From Allobosea sp. BK604 (lineage in GTDB: Bacteria > Pseudomonadota > Alphaproteobacteria > Rhizobiales > Beijerinckiaceae): a stretch of 64,000 nt of DNA. Both the position numbers and the translations under genes were made by a program. Shown here in pieces: positions 33,735-44,097 of this stretch (positions within the stretch are counted from its first letter, which is position 1; each line of letters opens with the position of its first letter). Below the pieces are notes generated by a model that saw nothing but the letters and a program-made list of their open reading frames with translations, was not told where the DNA came from and did no database searches. The stretch covers positions 1-64,000 of the forward strand of contig NZ_SLZF01000002.1 of assembly GCF_004341515.1 (NCBI RefSeq), read 5' to 3'.

Positions 33735-34028
33735 ATGGAGCTCGATGAGTTCAAGCGTCCCATCATCGTGCTGACCGCCTTCGGGCGACCCACGGTGATC
33801 TCGTCCGCGATGGAAGCTTACGTCTTCTTGGCGGATTGGCCCGCGGGACGGCGTGATCCAGCCCACAGCTTTGCCATGAAGGCCTGTCGTGCGGCCGTGC
33901 GCGGCGACATCGAGGCGGAGACGGCACGCGGCGTTTTCGCAGCCTTCGCCGAGAAGCAAGATATCCTGGCTCCGGATATCGCACTTGTTTCGCGCGGGCC
34001 TCGAGCGGCCCCGCAGAATTTCGCGTGA
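33735..34028 (+). CDS. DUF982 family protein
   Basis: This 97-residue protein has the DUF982 pattern: PTVISSAMEAYVFLADWPAG, SFAMKACRAAVRGDIEAETA and a final short helix (ARGVFAAFAEKQDIL). GGGGAG lies before the ATG. It is a divergent paralogue of 16178-16438. Confidence 0.75.
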   Translation: MELDEFKRPIIVLTAFGRPTVISSAMEAYVFLADWPAGRRDPAHSFAMKACRAAVRGDIEAETARGVFAAFAEKQDILAPDIALVSRGPRAAPQNFA

Positions 34029-34065
34029 GTCCGATCGGCAAGCAGCCCGCCGGGCTCTTGCCACT

Positions 34066-34335
34066 CTATTGCAAGTGGAACTCGCCGTTGAGAGCGCTGA
34101 GATCGGCTGGTCCGATCAAGTCCCGGTGCGTCACAGTGATGCGAAAGAGCTTGCCGTCGAGCTCGGCTTTCCAGAAGGCGAGGAACTTGTTGAGCTCGGG
34201 AAAGCGAGGAGCGAGATCGTAATCCTGCCAGACATATTCCTGCAGGATCGAAGGGTGGTCCGGCAGGCGGTAGAGGATGCCGGCGGTGGTCAATCCGTAG
34301 CCCGCGAGTTGGCGGGCGAAGTCTGTCGAAGCCAT
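34066..34335 (-). CDS. usg: Usg family protein
   Basis: The ATG at 34335 gives 89 residues (MASTDFARQLAGYGLTTAGI). The conserved core LYRLPDHPSILQEYVWQDYD and FPELNKFLAFWKAELDGKLF is that of Usg, a small alphaproteobacterial protein. Its function is not established. It is convergent with the DUF982 gene and divergent from groES. Confidence 0.85.
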   Translation of the reverse strand: MASTDFARQLAGYGLTTAGILYRLPDHPSILQEYVWQDYDLAPRFPELNKFLAFWKAELDGKLFRITVTHRDLIGPADLSALNGEFHLQ

Positions 34336-34430
34336 TCCATTCAGCTCCCTGATTTCACTGCGCCTATGGCAGCGGCTTTCCAACGCCCTGGCAAGATGAA
34401 AAGTTGCATTCCTGCTGCCTTATCAGGCTG

Positions 34431-34457
34431 TTAGCACTCGATCAAAAAAAGTGCTGC
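34431..34457 (+). promoter_or_regulatory. CIRCE-like operator upstream of groESL
   Basis: TTAGCACTC, a 9-base spacer, then AAGTGCTGC. The left arm matches the CIRCE consensus exactly and the right arm matches at 6 of 9 bases. CIRCE is the HrcA binding site. It sits 8 bp upstream of the heat-shock-type promoter, as in other alphaproteobacterial groE operons. The weak right arm may mean weak repression. Confidence 0.7.
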
Positions 34458-34464
34458 CGAGCCC

Positions 34465-34492
34465 CTTGAAGGCAAAATCGGGCGACCCAAAT
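34465..34492 (+). promoter_or_regulatory. Heat-shock sigma-type promoter of groESL
   Basis: CTTGAA (-35, inside CCCCTTGAA) is followed after 15 bases by CCCAAAT (-10-like; consensus CCCCATNTA). It lies between the CIRCE-like operator and groES, about 105 bp before the start codon. Confidence 0.55.
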
Positions 34493-34597
34493 CATCGCGC
34501 GGGCACGGCGCCTCTGGGGCGCGCGGACACTAGCCGCGAGACCCGAACAGGGCCGACCCGCTTTGACATGTGACCGACATGGAAACCGGAGGAACTC

Positions 34598-34912
34598 ATG
34601 AAGTTTCGGCCACTGCATGACCGCGTCGTCGTGAAGCGCATCGACGCCGAGGAGAAGACCAAAGGGGGAATCATCATTCCCGACACCGCCAAGGAGAAGC
34701 CGCAGGAGGGCGAGGTCGTGGCCGTCGGCCCCGGCAACCGCGACGAGGAGGGCAAGCTCATCGCGCTCGACGTCAAGGTCGGCGACCGCATCCTGTTTGG
34801 CAAATGGAGCGGTACCGAGGTTAAGATCGACGGCGAGGATCTCCTGATCATGAAGGAGAGCGACATCATGGGCGTGGTCGAGGCGACCGCGACCCTGAAG
34901 CAGGCCGCCTGA
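34598..34912 (+). CDS. groES: Co-chaperonin GroES
   Basis: This 104-residue protein starts [20 protein letters not shown] and has the mobile loop [16 protein letters not shown] and the [20 protein letters not shown] strands. Seven subunits cap the GroEL cage. GGAGG lies 6 bases before the ATG. It is 56 bp upstream of groEL. Rhizobiales usually carry several groESL operons; this one sits among other stress genes and is likely an accessory copy. Confidence 0.97.
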   Translation: MKFRPLHDRVVVKRIDAEEKTKGGIIIPDTAKEKPQEGEVVAVGPGNRDEEGKLIALDVKVGDRILFGKWSGTEVKIDGEDLLIMKESDIMGVVEATATLKQAA

Positions 34913-34962
34913 GGGGGCCCATCCCAACCCATCTAACTGAAACCTCAAGTCTGAAGGAGTGA

Positions 34963-36594
<1,632 letters not shown>

Positions 36595-36603
36595 TAGCGG
36601 CTT

Positions 36604-36634
36604 GAGGCCCGGAGCCGCTCCGGGCCTCATTTTT
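36604..36634 (+). terminator. Rho-independent terminator of groESL
   Basis: GAGGCCCGGA and TCCGGGCCTC form a perfect 10-bp stem with a 5-base loop, followed by ATTTTT. It starts 9 bp after the groEL stop. Confidence 0.9.
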
Positions 36635-36741
36635 CTATTCTGCCTCTGCCGTGTCCTTCGGGAACGGCGGTTCAGCCGCGCGGGCCTCGCGGCCGCGCGC
36701 TTTCATTGTCGACGCTTCGCTCTCACGAGGAGGTTTTGCTG

Positions 36742-37839
36742 ATGAAAATCGCCCAGATTGCCCCGCTCGCCGAACGCTGCCCGCCCAGGCTTTATGGTGG
36801 CACCGAGCGCATTGTCTCCTACCTGACCGAGGAGCTTGTCCGACAGGGCCATGAGGTCACGTTGTTTGCCAGCGGCGATTCGAAAACCGCGGCGCGGCTG
36901 GTCCGCTGCTCCGACATGGCGCTGAGGTTGAACCCGGCGGTGAAGGATCACTTGCCCTACCACATCATGATGCTGGACGAAGTCCGCCAGCGGGCCGAGG
37001 AGTTTGACATCCTCCATTTCCACACCGATCTTCTGCATTATCCACTCATCCGCGACATTGCCGATCGCACCGTGACGACACTGCACGGGCGGCTCGACCT
37101 TCCCGATTTAAAGTGCCTCTACGCGGCCTTCCCGGAGATTCCGCTGGTCTCGATCTCACGCGACCAGCGCCGCCCCCTGCCTCGACACCTCAACTGGGCG
37201 GGCAATGTCGCGCACGGCCTGCCACGCGATCTTCTACCGCTCACGGCCAGGCCAAAAGGGGACTATCTCGCCTTTCTCGGCCGCATCTCGCCGGAGAAAC
37301 GCCCGGATCGAGCCATCGAGATCGCGGCGCATGCGGGGATGAAGCTCAAGATCGCCGCCAAGGTCGATAGGGTCGATCAAACCTATTGGGACGATACGAT
37401 CGCGCGGCTGATCGCCTCGCATCCCAATGTCGAGTTCGTCGGCGAGATCGACGAGGAGCAGAAGGCCGATTTCCTCGGCAATGCCCGCGCCTTGCTGTTC
37501 CCGATCGACTGGCCCGAGCCCTTTGGCCTCGTCATGATCGAGGCCATGGCTTGCGGCACGCCCGTGATCGCCTTCCGCAGCGGTTCGGTGCCGGAAGTGA
37601 TCGATGACGGGGTGTCCGGCTTCATCGTGGAATCCGTCACAGATGCCGCCGACGCAGTCTCTCGTCTGGATCAGCTCGACCGTGGTAAAGTGCGGGCGAC
37701 CTTCGAGAAGCGTTTCACGGTCGAGCGCATGACGCAGGAGTATACTGCGATCTACAGCGGCTTACCGGGCGTCCGCGCCGCGGCGACGTCCATCCGGCGA
37801 CGCCGTGGCGGCGAGCTTGGTCTGCAGGCGGTAGCTTAG
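36742..37839 (+). CDS. Glycosyltransferase family 4 protein
   Basis: The ATG at 36742 has GAGGAGG about 10 bases upstream. The 365-residue protein starts MKIAQIAPLAERCPPRLYGG, a GT4-type opening with the GGTER glycine turn. The donor-binding C-terminal domain has FLGRISPEKRPDRAIEIAAH near 180 and the EPFGLVMIEAMACGTPVIAF signature near 258-277. It transfers a sugar from a nucleotide-sugar donor; the acceptor is unknown. A ruined glycogen-debranching-type gene follows directly, so a trehalose, glycogen or similar carbohydrate role is plausible. Confidence 0.9.
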   Translation: MKIAQIAPLAERCPPRLYGGTERIVSYLTEELVRQGHEVTLFASGDSKTAARLVRCSDMALRLNPAVKDHLPYHIMMLDEVRQRAEEFDILHFHTDLLHYPLIRDIADRTVTTLHGRLDLPDLKCLYAAFPEIPLVSISRDQRRPLPRHLNWAGNVAHGLPRDLLPLTARPKGDYLAFLGRISPEKRPDRAIEIAAHAGMKLKIAAKVDRVDQTYWDDTIARLIASHPNVEFVGEIDEEQKADFLGNARALLFPIDWPEPFGLVMIEAMACGTPVIAFRSGSVPEVIDDGVSGFIVESVTDAADAVSRLDQLDRGKVRATFEKRFTVERMTQEYTAIYSGLPGVRAAATSIRRRRGGELGLQAVA

Positions 37840-37852
37840 GGCTGTTCTGGAG

Positions 37853-38375
37853 ATGCCATCAATCCGCGCTGAAGTTGTACCGCATGCGCTCGCGCCCGCG
37901 GGGCTTTTGGTTCAATTCTTCATTCTTGCCATGGCTTCGCTCCAAGAGCGCAGGCTGCGCACTAATGCATGGCGCTACTTTGCCGCTTTCGATCACAACG
38001 ACGACGTGCTCTCACCCCGCATTCCGGAGGGCATCTTCCACCATGACGCCCGGCATCTGTCAGCCACGCAGCTGTGATCTCACCAATCCGGATGTGTACG
38101 ACGACGCCGACGGGCGCGCTCGAGCATGACTTCATGCACTTGTGCCGGTCGCTTTCTCTGGGCCGCGACCTGCTTCGCGCCTGTCGTCGGGAACTAGGGC
38201 GGCGCATTTCGATCGAGATCGCCTTCGAGGCCGACTTTGCCGATCTTTTCGAGGCGCGCGGCGCGAGCGTCGCGGCGAAAGGTATCCTCCCGAGCTGAAA
38301 TCAGACCGGGTTGAATCGACGTTCATCCCGTCTCCAGGCGTCTCAAACCGCGAATTACTTGGATCGTTGCTTTGA
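37853..38375 (+). pseudogene. Remnant of an amylo-alpha-1,6-glucosidase-type (GDE) gene
   Basis: Segments in different frames match the N-terminal domain of this family: FAAFDHNDDVLSP then GIFHHDARHLSATQL, DLTNPDVYDDADGR, EHDFMHLCRSL, and ISIEIAFEADFADLFEARGA with RRERRGE in a third frame. At least two frameshifts and loss of the catalytic part make it dead. It follows the glycosyltransferase by 14 bp, the usual operon partner. Confidence 0.75.
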
Positions 38376-38489
38376 CCAAACGAGACGACGAATAGAGTCG
38401 TTGACGGCCTTGAACCGCTTGTCGGGCGAACCAAATACTTCTCAACTGCTCTTCGCAGTGAGGAAAGGAGATAACCGGAGAGCTCCATC

Positions 38490-38831
38490 ATGAAGCAGCC
38501 AGCGAATGCCACCGCTTTCACGAAAACCCCATTTCGCGATGAGCCAATTGATCGGCTCTTGCATCCCGACCGGTTCTACGAACGCCCCGGGGACATTTTA
38601 CGGGATGAACATCTGAGTCTTGCGGAGAAGCGCGCGCTTCTTTCATCCTGGGCGTCGGACTCATGCGTTGTCGAATCTTGCCCCGCGCTACGCCACCCGC
38701 TCTTCGCCACTGATCCAGTGACGTTCGACGAGGTGATGGATGCTCTACTGGCTCTCGATCGTCTCCCTCGTTCCAGCGTTGAATTGCGCTCGGGCCGCAA
38801 CGGCGCTGGCGACGACAAATTGTCTGCTTGA
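38490..38831 (+). CDS. Small rhizobial protein, paralogue B of the 'SWASDAC' pair
   Basis: This 113-residue protein starts MKQPANATAFTKTPFRDEPI and shares DRLLHPDRFYERPGDILRDE, EKRALLSSWASDSCVVESC and FDEVMDALLALDR with 33385-33681. AAGGAGATAACCGGAGAG lies upstream. A 42-residue membrane peptide gene follows after 12 bp. Confidence 0.7.
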   Translation: MKQPANATAFTKTPFRDEPIDRLLHPDRFYERPGDILRDEHLSLAEKRALLSSWASDSCVVESCPALRHPLFATDPVTFDEVMDALLALDRLPRSSVELRSGRNGAGDDKLSA

Positions 38832-38843
38832 GAGCGAGGCGGC

Positions 38844-38972
38844 ATGATGTCGATCGATTACATGGACAGGCGAGCTCGGTTCGGCAACGGCAATCACACG
38901 GTCGATCGGGCGATTGCGACAGGAATGCTCTTCGCCTCGGCAGCGCTTATCCTGGCTGTCGTACTCAGCTGA
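38844..38972 (+). CDS. 42-residue membrane peptide
   Basis: The peptide reads MMSIDYMDRRARFGNGNHTV and then a membrane span (GMLFASAALILAVVLS) to the end. GAGCGAGGCGG lies before the ATG. The 12-bp distance to the upstream gene suggests co-expression. No family recognised. Confidence 0.45.
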   Translation: MMSIDYMDRRARFGNGNHTVDRAIATGMLFASAALILAVVLS

Positions 38973-39129
38973 GCAGCGATACATGCATTACCAATCGTCT
39001 CATCAAGTGGGCCGACGCCCGATTTGGGGGTCGGCTCTGTCTCACCCTGTGCAGCGAGTCCCAGCATGGTGATCCGACAGGCGCAATCCGGACACCGCAC
39101 CGCTAGGCTCGACGCACGCTCAAATTTTC

Positions 39130-39350
39130 TGACCGTGATCGGAAGAGTTGCCGGATAGCCGAAACGGATGAGGTCGTCGCGTCTCGGCTTCCTCGCGCAA
39201 GCCCTTGAACGAGGCGTGTCGCAGCTGGGGCTCATCCGTAAAGACCGCGGAACTCCGATGCGCTCCAGCATCGGATCGAAGATCAGCGCGCGCGGAGCGG
39301 CGCGCAGCCGGCCCCTTCAAGGTCTCGGTGGCAGGCCCCGACCGCAACAC
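39130..39350 (-). pseudogene. Rearranged ligase fragment: 5' piece joined to 3' piece
   Basis: The leftward frame starts LRSGPATETLKGPAARRSA, the same leader as the ligase fragments at 16514 and 43011, then jumps to TDEPQLRHASFKGLREEAE, which matches the ligase C terminus (DDHKLRHASYKGFRDKAE in the intact copy). The whole catalytic core has been deleted. Its 5' end forms the breakpoint of the alcohol dehydrogenase gene. Confidence 0.75.
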
Positions 39351-40307
39351 GCGACGTGCAGGCCGCTGTAGACGCCGGGAATCGAAAGCGTCCCGGCCGG
39401 GCGGCAGACATAGATCATCTCGCGGAGCACATGCGGTCGGTCATTCTCGGCGAGCAGCATCTGCTTGGCACGGTCGTAAAGCGTGTCCGGCTGTCCGAAG
39501 GAGACATGGCTTTCGAGGCCGACCGCATCGATGCATTTTTGCGGCCCTTTTCCGCTGGTCAGATCGTTCAGCCGCTCGACGACGCTCTCCTTCAAAATTA
39601 ATCGTGATCGCTCCGCCGGCCTCCGCCATTGACAGTCGCTCCGGCAGGCAGTCGATCGCGACGACCTGTTCGGCACCGAGCAGGATCGCACTGCGGATCG
39701 CCATTTGCCCGACGGGGCCGCAGCCCCAGATCGCCACCGTGTCCCCGGGCTCGATGTCGCATTGGGCGGCCGCCTGCCAGCCCGTCGGGAAGATGTCGCC
39801 CAGGAACAGAACCTGCTCGTCGGTCAGGCCGTCCGGGATTTTGATATGGGTCGTGTCGGCAAAGGGCACGCGCAGATATTCGGCCTGGCCGCCCGGAAAC
39901 CCGCCGGTGAGATGCGTGTAGCCGAAGAGCCCTGCGGTCGAATGTCCGAACACCTTGTCAGCAATCTTCTTCTTGCGATTGCTGCGCTCGCAGATCGAGA
40001 AATTGCCGCGCCGGCACTGCTCGCACTCGCCGCAGGTAATGGTGAAAGGGACGACGATCCGGTCGCCCTTCTTCAGGCGCCCGCCGACGCCGGAGCCGGT
40101 CTCGACGACCTCGCCCATCATCTCGTGTCCCATGATGTCGCCGGGCAGCATTGCAGGGATGAGATTGTGGAACAGGTGCAGGTCCGAGCCGCAGATCGCG
40201 CAGCTCGTCACCTTGATGATCGCATCGCGCGGATGCTCGATTTCGGGATCGCTGACCGTATCGCAGCGAATGTCTTCCTTGCCGTGCCAGACGAGGGCTC
40301 GCATCAT
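39350..40307 (-). pseudogene. Zinc-dependent alcohol dehydrogenase gene, frameshifted and 3'-truncated
   Basis: The first 215 residues are intact: catalytic zinc site CAICGSDLH near 36-44 and [10 protein letters not shown], structural zinc Cys cluster [15 protein letters not shown] near 92-106, and the Rossmann motif [12 protein letters not shown] near 197-208. Around 39600 the frame shifts to [19 protein letters not shown] and continues to IPGVYSGL, where the ligase-fragment leader cuts it off. Relatives include glutathione-independent formaldehyde dehydrogenases and threonine-dehydrogenase-like enzymes. Confidence 0.85.
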
Positions 40308-40342
40308 TCGTTCTCCTATGACGACGCTCCGTTGGCGGCCGT

Positions 40343-40762
40343 CTAGCGCCGCCGGTACCAGTGGATCAGGCCGAGCGTGGCGAGGGCGGCGGTGAGACCT
40401 CCTGCGCCGGCGAGGCCACGCTTGGCCAGCAGCGTTCCATTGACACTCGGGAGAGCCCTGGAGAGGCTGCCGGATACGGGAGCCTTGTTCAACCGCGACG
40501 CCCAGAACGCGTGGCCACCGGCCGCGACCAGCAGGAGCGCGGCAACGATTAGGCTGGCACCCACGCGACCGTAGTGAAGCGAGAGCCAGGCATGGAGCGC
40601 ATCAAGCAGATAGCCGCCGGTGCACAGAAGCAGGAAAGTCGCGGCTGCAGCGAGACCGATTGCCAACAAGCGCCGTTGCAGACGGCTCTTCAACTCGGCC
40701 GCGACGAGGGTGAATGCCGAGCCGAACGTGTGGTCAGCGCGCTGCAAGCAGGCCGACGACAA
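40343..40762 (-). CDS. YqjE/phage-holin-3_6-type membrane protein
   Basis: This 139-residue protein has two strong membrane spans ([20 protein letters not shown] near 32-51 and [20 protein letters not shown] near 66-85) and a short C-terminal hydrophobic end. Together with the upstream gene it forms a YqjD-YqjE-like pair, membrane proteins linked to stationary-phase or stress responses in enterobacteria. Its start overlaps the upstream gene by 29 bp. Confidence 0.65.
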   Translation of the reverse strand: MSSACLQRADHTFGSAFTLVAAELKSRLQRRLLAIGLAAAATFLLLCTGGYLLDALHAWLSLHYGRVGASLIVAALLLVAAGGHAFWASRLNKAPVSGSLSRALPSVNGTLLAKRGLAGAGGLTAALATLGLIHWYRRR

Positions 40763-41045
40763 CTCCGGCCGCCGCAGCCCAGCATAACGCTTGCATCGGG
40801 CGGTTCCGAACCTCGTCTATCAGCATTTGCTGGAAATCGCCTACGCGCTCGTTCGCGGCCTCGGCCATCCGGTCGGTATCGATGCCGAACTCTTTCAGGT
40901 TCGCCGTCAATTCGCCGTTTCGGTCGTCGCCCCCGGCCCCCGCCTTTTCGGAGGCGCGGCCTACCGCTCCCTCGTCAACACGTCTACTGAATGCCTGGAA
41001 TTCCGATTCGGAGTTGCTGGGCGATTGCTTGATGTCATCAGCCAT
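40734..41045 (-). CDS. ElaB/YqjD-type membrane-anchored protein
   Basis: The ATG at 41045 has GGGAGA 6 bases upstream and is preferred over ATG 41051. The 103-residue protein has a hydrophilic helical body (ERVGDFQQMLIDEVRNRPMQ) and a C-terminal membrane anchor ([18 protein letters not shown]), the layout of ElaB/YgaM/YqjD proteins that tether ribosomes to the membrane in E. coli. Transfer of that role to this protein is inference. Confidence 0.75.
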   Translation of the reverse strand: MADDIKQSPSNSESEFQAFSRRVDEGAVGRASEKAGAGGDDRNGELTANLKEFGIDTDRMAEAANERVGDFQQMLIDEVRNRPMQALCWAAAAGVVVGLLAAR

Positions 41046-41267
41046 CTTCATTCTCCCGCGCAGATGTGAATCGAGAAGCAAACGTGGCGGACGCGGTTTC
41101 GATCCGGCGCGTACTGTTTTGTACGATGGCGGACCAAGCGGAACCCGCGCCGAGCCTGCAGGTTATCGGCGCGCCACGCTCGATGCGGCGCGGCTTCGCG
41201 GTCACCCCCCGGAATGCGCTGAAAAGCCCGGGTTTGTGACTCCATCAACCCTCTCGCGGAGAGTCAC

Positions 41268-41774
41268 ATGGCCACTGAACCGAAGACGTTGAACGACATG
41301 TTCATCGACACCCTCAAGGACGTCTATTACGCCGAGAAGCAGATCCTGCGGGCGCTGCCCAAAATGGCGAAGGCGGCGAACTCGGCGGAGCTGAAGGCCG
41401 CCTTCGAGAAACACCGCGGCGAAACCGAGGGGCATGTCGAGCGGCTCGCACAGGTGTTCGAGATCGCCGGCAAGGCGGCGCGCGGCAAAACCTGTGACGC
41501 CATCCTTGGCATTGTCGAGGAGGGCAAAGCGGTGATGGAGGATTATGGCGATAGTCCTGCACTTGATGCGGGCCTTCTCGCCTCGGCCCAGGCCGTCGAG
41601 CACTATGAGATCGCGCGCTACGGCACGCTCAAGGCCTGGGCGCAGCAACTCGGTCTGACGGAAGCCGTGAGCCTGCTCGACCAGACCTTGGCGGAGGAGG
41701 TGAAGACCGACGAATTATTCAGCAAGCTTGGGGTCGGATCGATCAACAAGTCGGCACAGCCGAAGGCTGCGTGA
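41268..41774 (+). CDS. DUF892 ferritin-like protein (YciF type)
   Basis: This 168-residue protein starts with the family hallmark TLNDMFIDTLKDVYYAEKQI. Candidate iron-binding Glu and His residues lie in KHRGETEGHVERL near 44-56 and AQAVEHYEIARYG near 106-118. DUF892 proteins form four-helix bundles linked to osmotic and oxidative stress. GCGGAGAG precedes the ATG. An iron-permease-like gene follows after 52 bp, fitting an iron or stress unit. Confidence 0.9.
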   Translation: MATEPKTLNDMFIDTLKDVYYAEKQILRALPKMAKAANSAELKAAFEKHRGETEGHVERLAQVFEIAGKAARGKTCDAILGIVEEGKAVMEDYGDSPALDAGLLASAQAVEHYEIARYGTLKAWAQQLGLTEAVSLLDQTLAEEVKTDELFSKLGVGSINKSAQPKAA

Positions 41775-41826
41775 TGTCAGAGGCGGGTTGCGGTTATCCG
41801 CCGCAACCCGCAATTCCGGAGATACA

Positions 41827-42249
41827 ATGTCCGACTACGATAGCTCACTGAACCAGCTCAATGCGAGCAACGCCTCGTTCTTCACGCGCCTTTCCCAGGT
41901 CGTCTCACGCTGGGCCGGCAAGCCTCACACCTTCTTCCTGGCGCTGACGATCATCGTGATTTGGGCGGTATCGGGGCCGTTCTTCGGATTCAATGATACC
42001 TGGCAGCTCGTGATCAACACTTCGACGACCATCGTCACCTTCCTGATGGTCTTCATCATCCAGAACAGCCAGAACCGCGATACCGCCGCGATGCAGATCA
42101 AGCTCGACGAGCTGATCGTGCGGCTGGAAGGCGCGCGGGAGGAACTCCTGGATCTCGAGGAAATGGATCAGCATCGACTCGAGGAGCTGAGGAACGAATT
42201 CGAGCGGCGTGCCGAACGAGCTCGGAGCAAAGGCGAGCCCGCTGCGTAA
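41827..42249 (+). CDS. Low-affinity iron permease family protein (copy 1)
   Basis: The ATG at 41827 gives 140 residues. Two membrane spans (about 38-58: HTFFLALTIIVIWAVSGPFF and 68-88: INTSTTIVTFLMVFIIQNSQ) are followed by a coiled C-terminal tail (QIKLDELIVRLEGAREELLD). The family is named after yeast Fet4, but bacterial members are shorter and their transport role is unproven. A second intact copy is at 60968-61399 and a fragment at 30500-30640. Confidence 0.85.
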   Translation: MSDYDSSLNQLNASNASFFTRLSQVVSRWAGKPHTFFLALTIIVIWAVSGPFFGFNDTWQLVINTSTTIVTFLMVFIIQNSQNRDTAAMQIKLDELIVRLEGAREELLDLEEMDQHRLEELRNEFERRAERARSKGEPAA

Positions 42250-42369
42250 TTCTAGCGGATGGACCGGAGGCTCGATGATGACAGATCGTTCGATTTTTTC
42301 GCGCTACGGCTTCGCCTGGGTCACGGGCGGCTTTTTGAGAAACTCGGGCGCATCTCGTCTGCGCGCCTT

Positions 42370-42471
42370 TCAGAACGGACCAAACCAGATCGCAACGCAC
42401 GCGCCAAACACCGCTATAATGGCGGCTGCGATCAGGAGCGCCGTTTCCTTATCCGGTGGCTCAAGCTTCAA
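42370..42471 (-). CDS. Cassette gene 3 (copy 2): 33-residue membrane peptide, TTG start
   Basis: The TTG overlaps the TGA of the preceding gene. The peptide reads (M)KLEPPDKETALLIAAAIIA and ends WFGPF. It matches the peptide at 26380-26481 in its start, end and overlap, while the span differs at many positions. One membrane span. Confidence 0.5.
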   Translation of the reverse strand: MKLEPPDKETALLIAAAIIAVFGACVAIWFGPF

Positions 42472-42674
42472 ATCGACCGATCCGTGCCGGAACCGCGCCG
42501 CCGGTCCATGAACGCGGCGATAGCACGCTCGAGCGCGGCACGCTCCACGTCATGGGAAGTACCAACTTCTGCATCTTCGAGTTCGCGAACGCGTTGAAGA
42601 GCTTGTCGAAACTCGTCATCCGTCTTCATATCGACGGCGGGGTCTTCGGGTGGCAGCCGTGACGTGTCCGACAT
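42468..42674 (-). CDS. Cassette gene 2 (copy 2): 'RxRELE' helical protein
   Basis: This 68-residue protein contains DDEFRQALQRVRELEDAEVG and RAALERAIAAFMDRRR. It matches 26177-26383. The start overlaps the stop of gene 1 as TGATG and the stop overlaps the start of gene 3. Confidence 0.65.
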   Translation of the reverse strand: MSDTSRLPPEDPAVDMKTDDEFRQALQRVRELEDAEVGTSHDVERAALERAIAAFMDRRRGSGTDRSI

Positions 42675-42883
42675 CACTGCGGCCTGTTGAGCTTCGCTTG
42701 GGTCGCGCTCGCTTTGGCGAGCAGGCCTTCCAGCTTTGCGAAGGCGATCGCGGGGATCTTGAGCTCCAGACTAGCTTCCCCTGGCACTTCGAACAGCAGG
42801 ATCGCACCCTCGCTAGGGTCAGCGCTGATAATGATCTGCTTTTCGTCCGACACGGCAATCACACGGCATGGCTTATTCTGCAT
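42674..42883 (-). CDS. Cassette gene 1 (copy 2): small beta-rich protein
   Basis: This 69-residue protein starts MQNKPCRVIAVSDEKQIIIS and contains GAILLFEVPGEASLELKIPA. It differs from 25968-26177 at about ten positions, mostly conservative. The cassette here points left; copy 1 points right. Confidence 0.65.
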   Translation of the reverse strand: MQNKPCRVIAVSDEKQIIISADPSEGAILLFEVPGEASLELKIPAIAFAKLEGLLAKASATQAKLNRPQ

Positions 42884-43010
42884 AGGTTTCGCCCCGAAGA
42901 TCGAATGACCTGCTTACCAGTTGTCATCGCCTGTAAGGGTGTCAAGAAGGTTGGAACTATTCGGATGTGCCGCCGTTGGCGCTACGTAGCGTTGCGGAGT
43001 TTCGTTCAGT

Positions 43011-43165
43011 GTGCGCGTCGCGTGTTGCGGTCGGTCGGGGCCGGTCGCCGAGACCTTGAAGGGGCCGGTTGCGCGCCGCTCTGCCGCCGGCCAGCGTGCG
43101 TTGATCTTCGATCGTATGCCGGCGCGGATCGAGCCGAGCCTGGCGCTCCTGGTCTCGAAAGTGCG
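43011..43165 (+). pseudogene. 5' fragment of the NHEJ-type DNA ligase gene
   Basis: The frame reads CCGRSGPVAETLKGPVARRS, then FDRMPARIEPSLALLVSKV, matching the start of the fragment at 16514. After about 43165 the similarity ends at once and unrelated sequence follows. The adenylation Lys is not included. Confidence 0.8.
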
Positions 43166-44097
43166 AACTGACGTGCCCGTTCGCGCTCTATACAGCCGCG
43201 TCGGGCGCACGCTGGCTGGTAAACGAGTGACCAAGCGACACGATGAACGGAACGTGAGGTGGAATCTCAGGCACTCGCCTCGAAAATGGCCACTAGTATG
43301 GCGCTTGCCGACCGTGAATACCCAATGATCCACAGGATTAGAGCGCACAAGTCGCCTGTCTCTCGTCATCGTGACGCGCGGTGTCTTAACCGTAGAAACC
43401 CCGAACTGCGGGGCGCCCAGGCTACCGTCGAGTAAGGACATGCCGCGCTTGCGTCCTCTACGTGAAAGAGCCCGCCATTCCAGGCTCGCCAAGCCTGGAG
43501 TTGTTCGTGTTGTGGGAGATCGCGCGTCGTGAATTGTGCAGGCACCTGGGGTCACCACGGTGGCGGACAGTCGACAGGCTAAATCAACACCCTCCCAGGT
43601 TACGAAAAGGTTGCTGGAAAAGTGCATTATAACCCGAAGCCGGGAAATCCGGTAGAGGTCGCCAGTAGGGCCTGGGTTGGGATCAGCACGGTCTTCTTCG
43701 CGAACCAGGTGCTCCTTGAAGTCGTGATAAAGCGACCAAACGAATTCGAAGACCGCAAAGACGGCTGGCTATCCGGCCATGCGTCCTGCAACCGGAGGTT
43801 CTCGATTGTCCCGCCCCTACAACCTTCGATCAGATCAGCGGCGCGATCTCTGGGTTCTCTATGGATTCATGCGGTGGATCATATTCGGATGGAACTTCCG
43901 CTTTCCACAATTTCAGACTCCGACAACTGCCGGTTTCGGCCAGTTTAGTTGCCGGTTTGGGGGAAGGTCGAGGCTGGCACGAGGGCGTCTCGGGGGGCGG
44001 CCGCAGCAAGTGAGCGGGTCGGGTGGCATGCAGCCTTAGGTGATGCGCCCAGCCGACGTCACCCGACACCCAACCGATCGCGCAGGCCTCACCTGTG
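43166..44097. other. Gene-poor stretch with a possible AraC-type remnant
   Basis: No intact gene. On the minus strand 43260-43445 reads GAPQFGVSTVKTPRVTMTRD and NPVDHWVFTVGKRH, which vaguely resembles the sensor domain of an AraC regulator and then breaks off at the ligase fragment. The rest, 43450-44097, shows nothing I can support. Confidence 0.35.
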
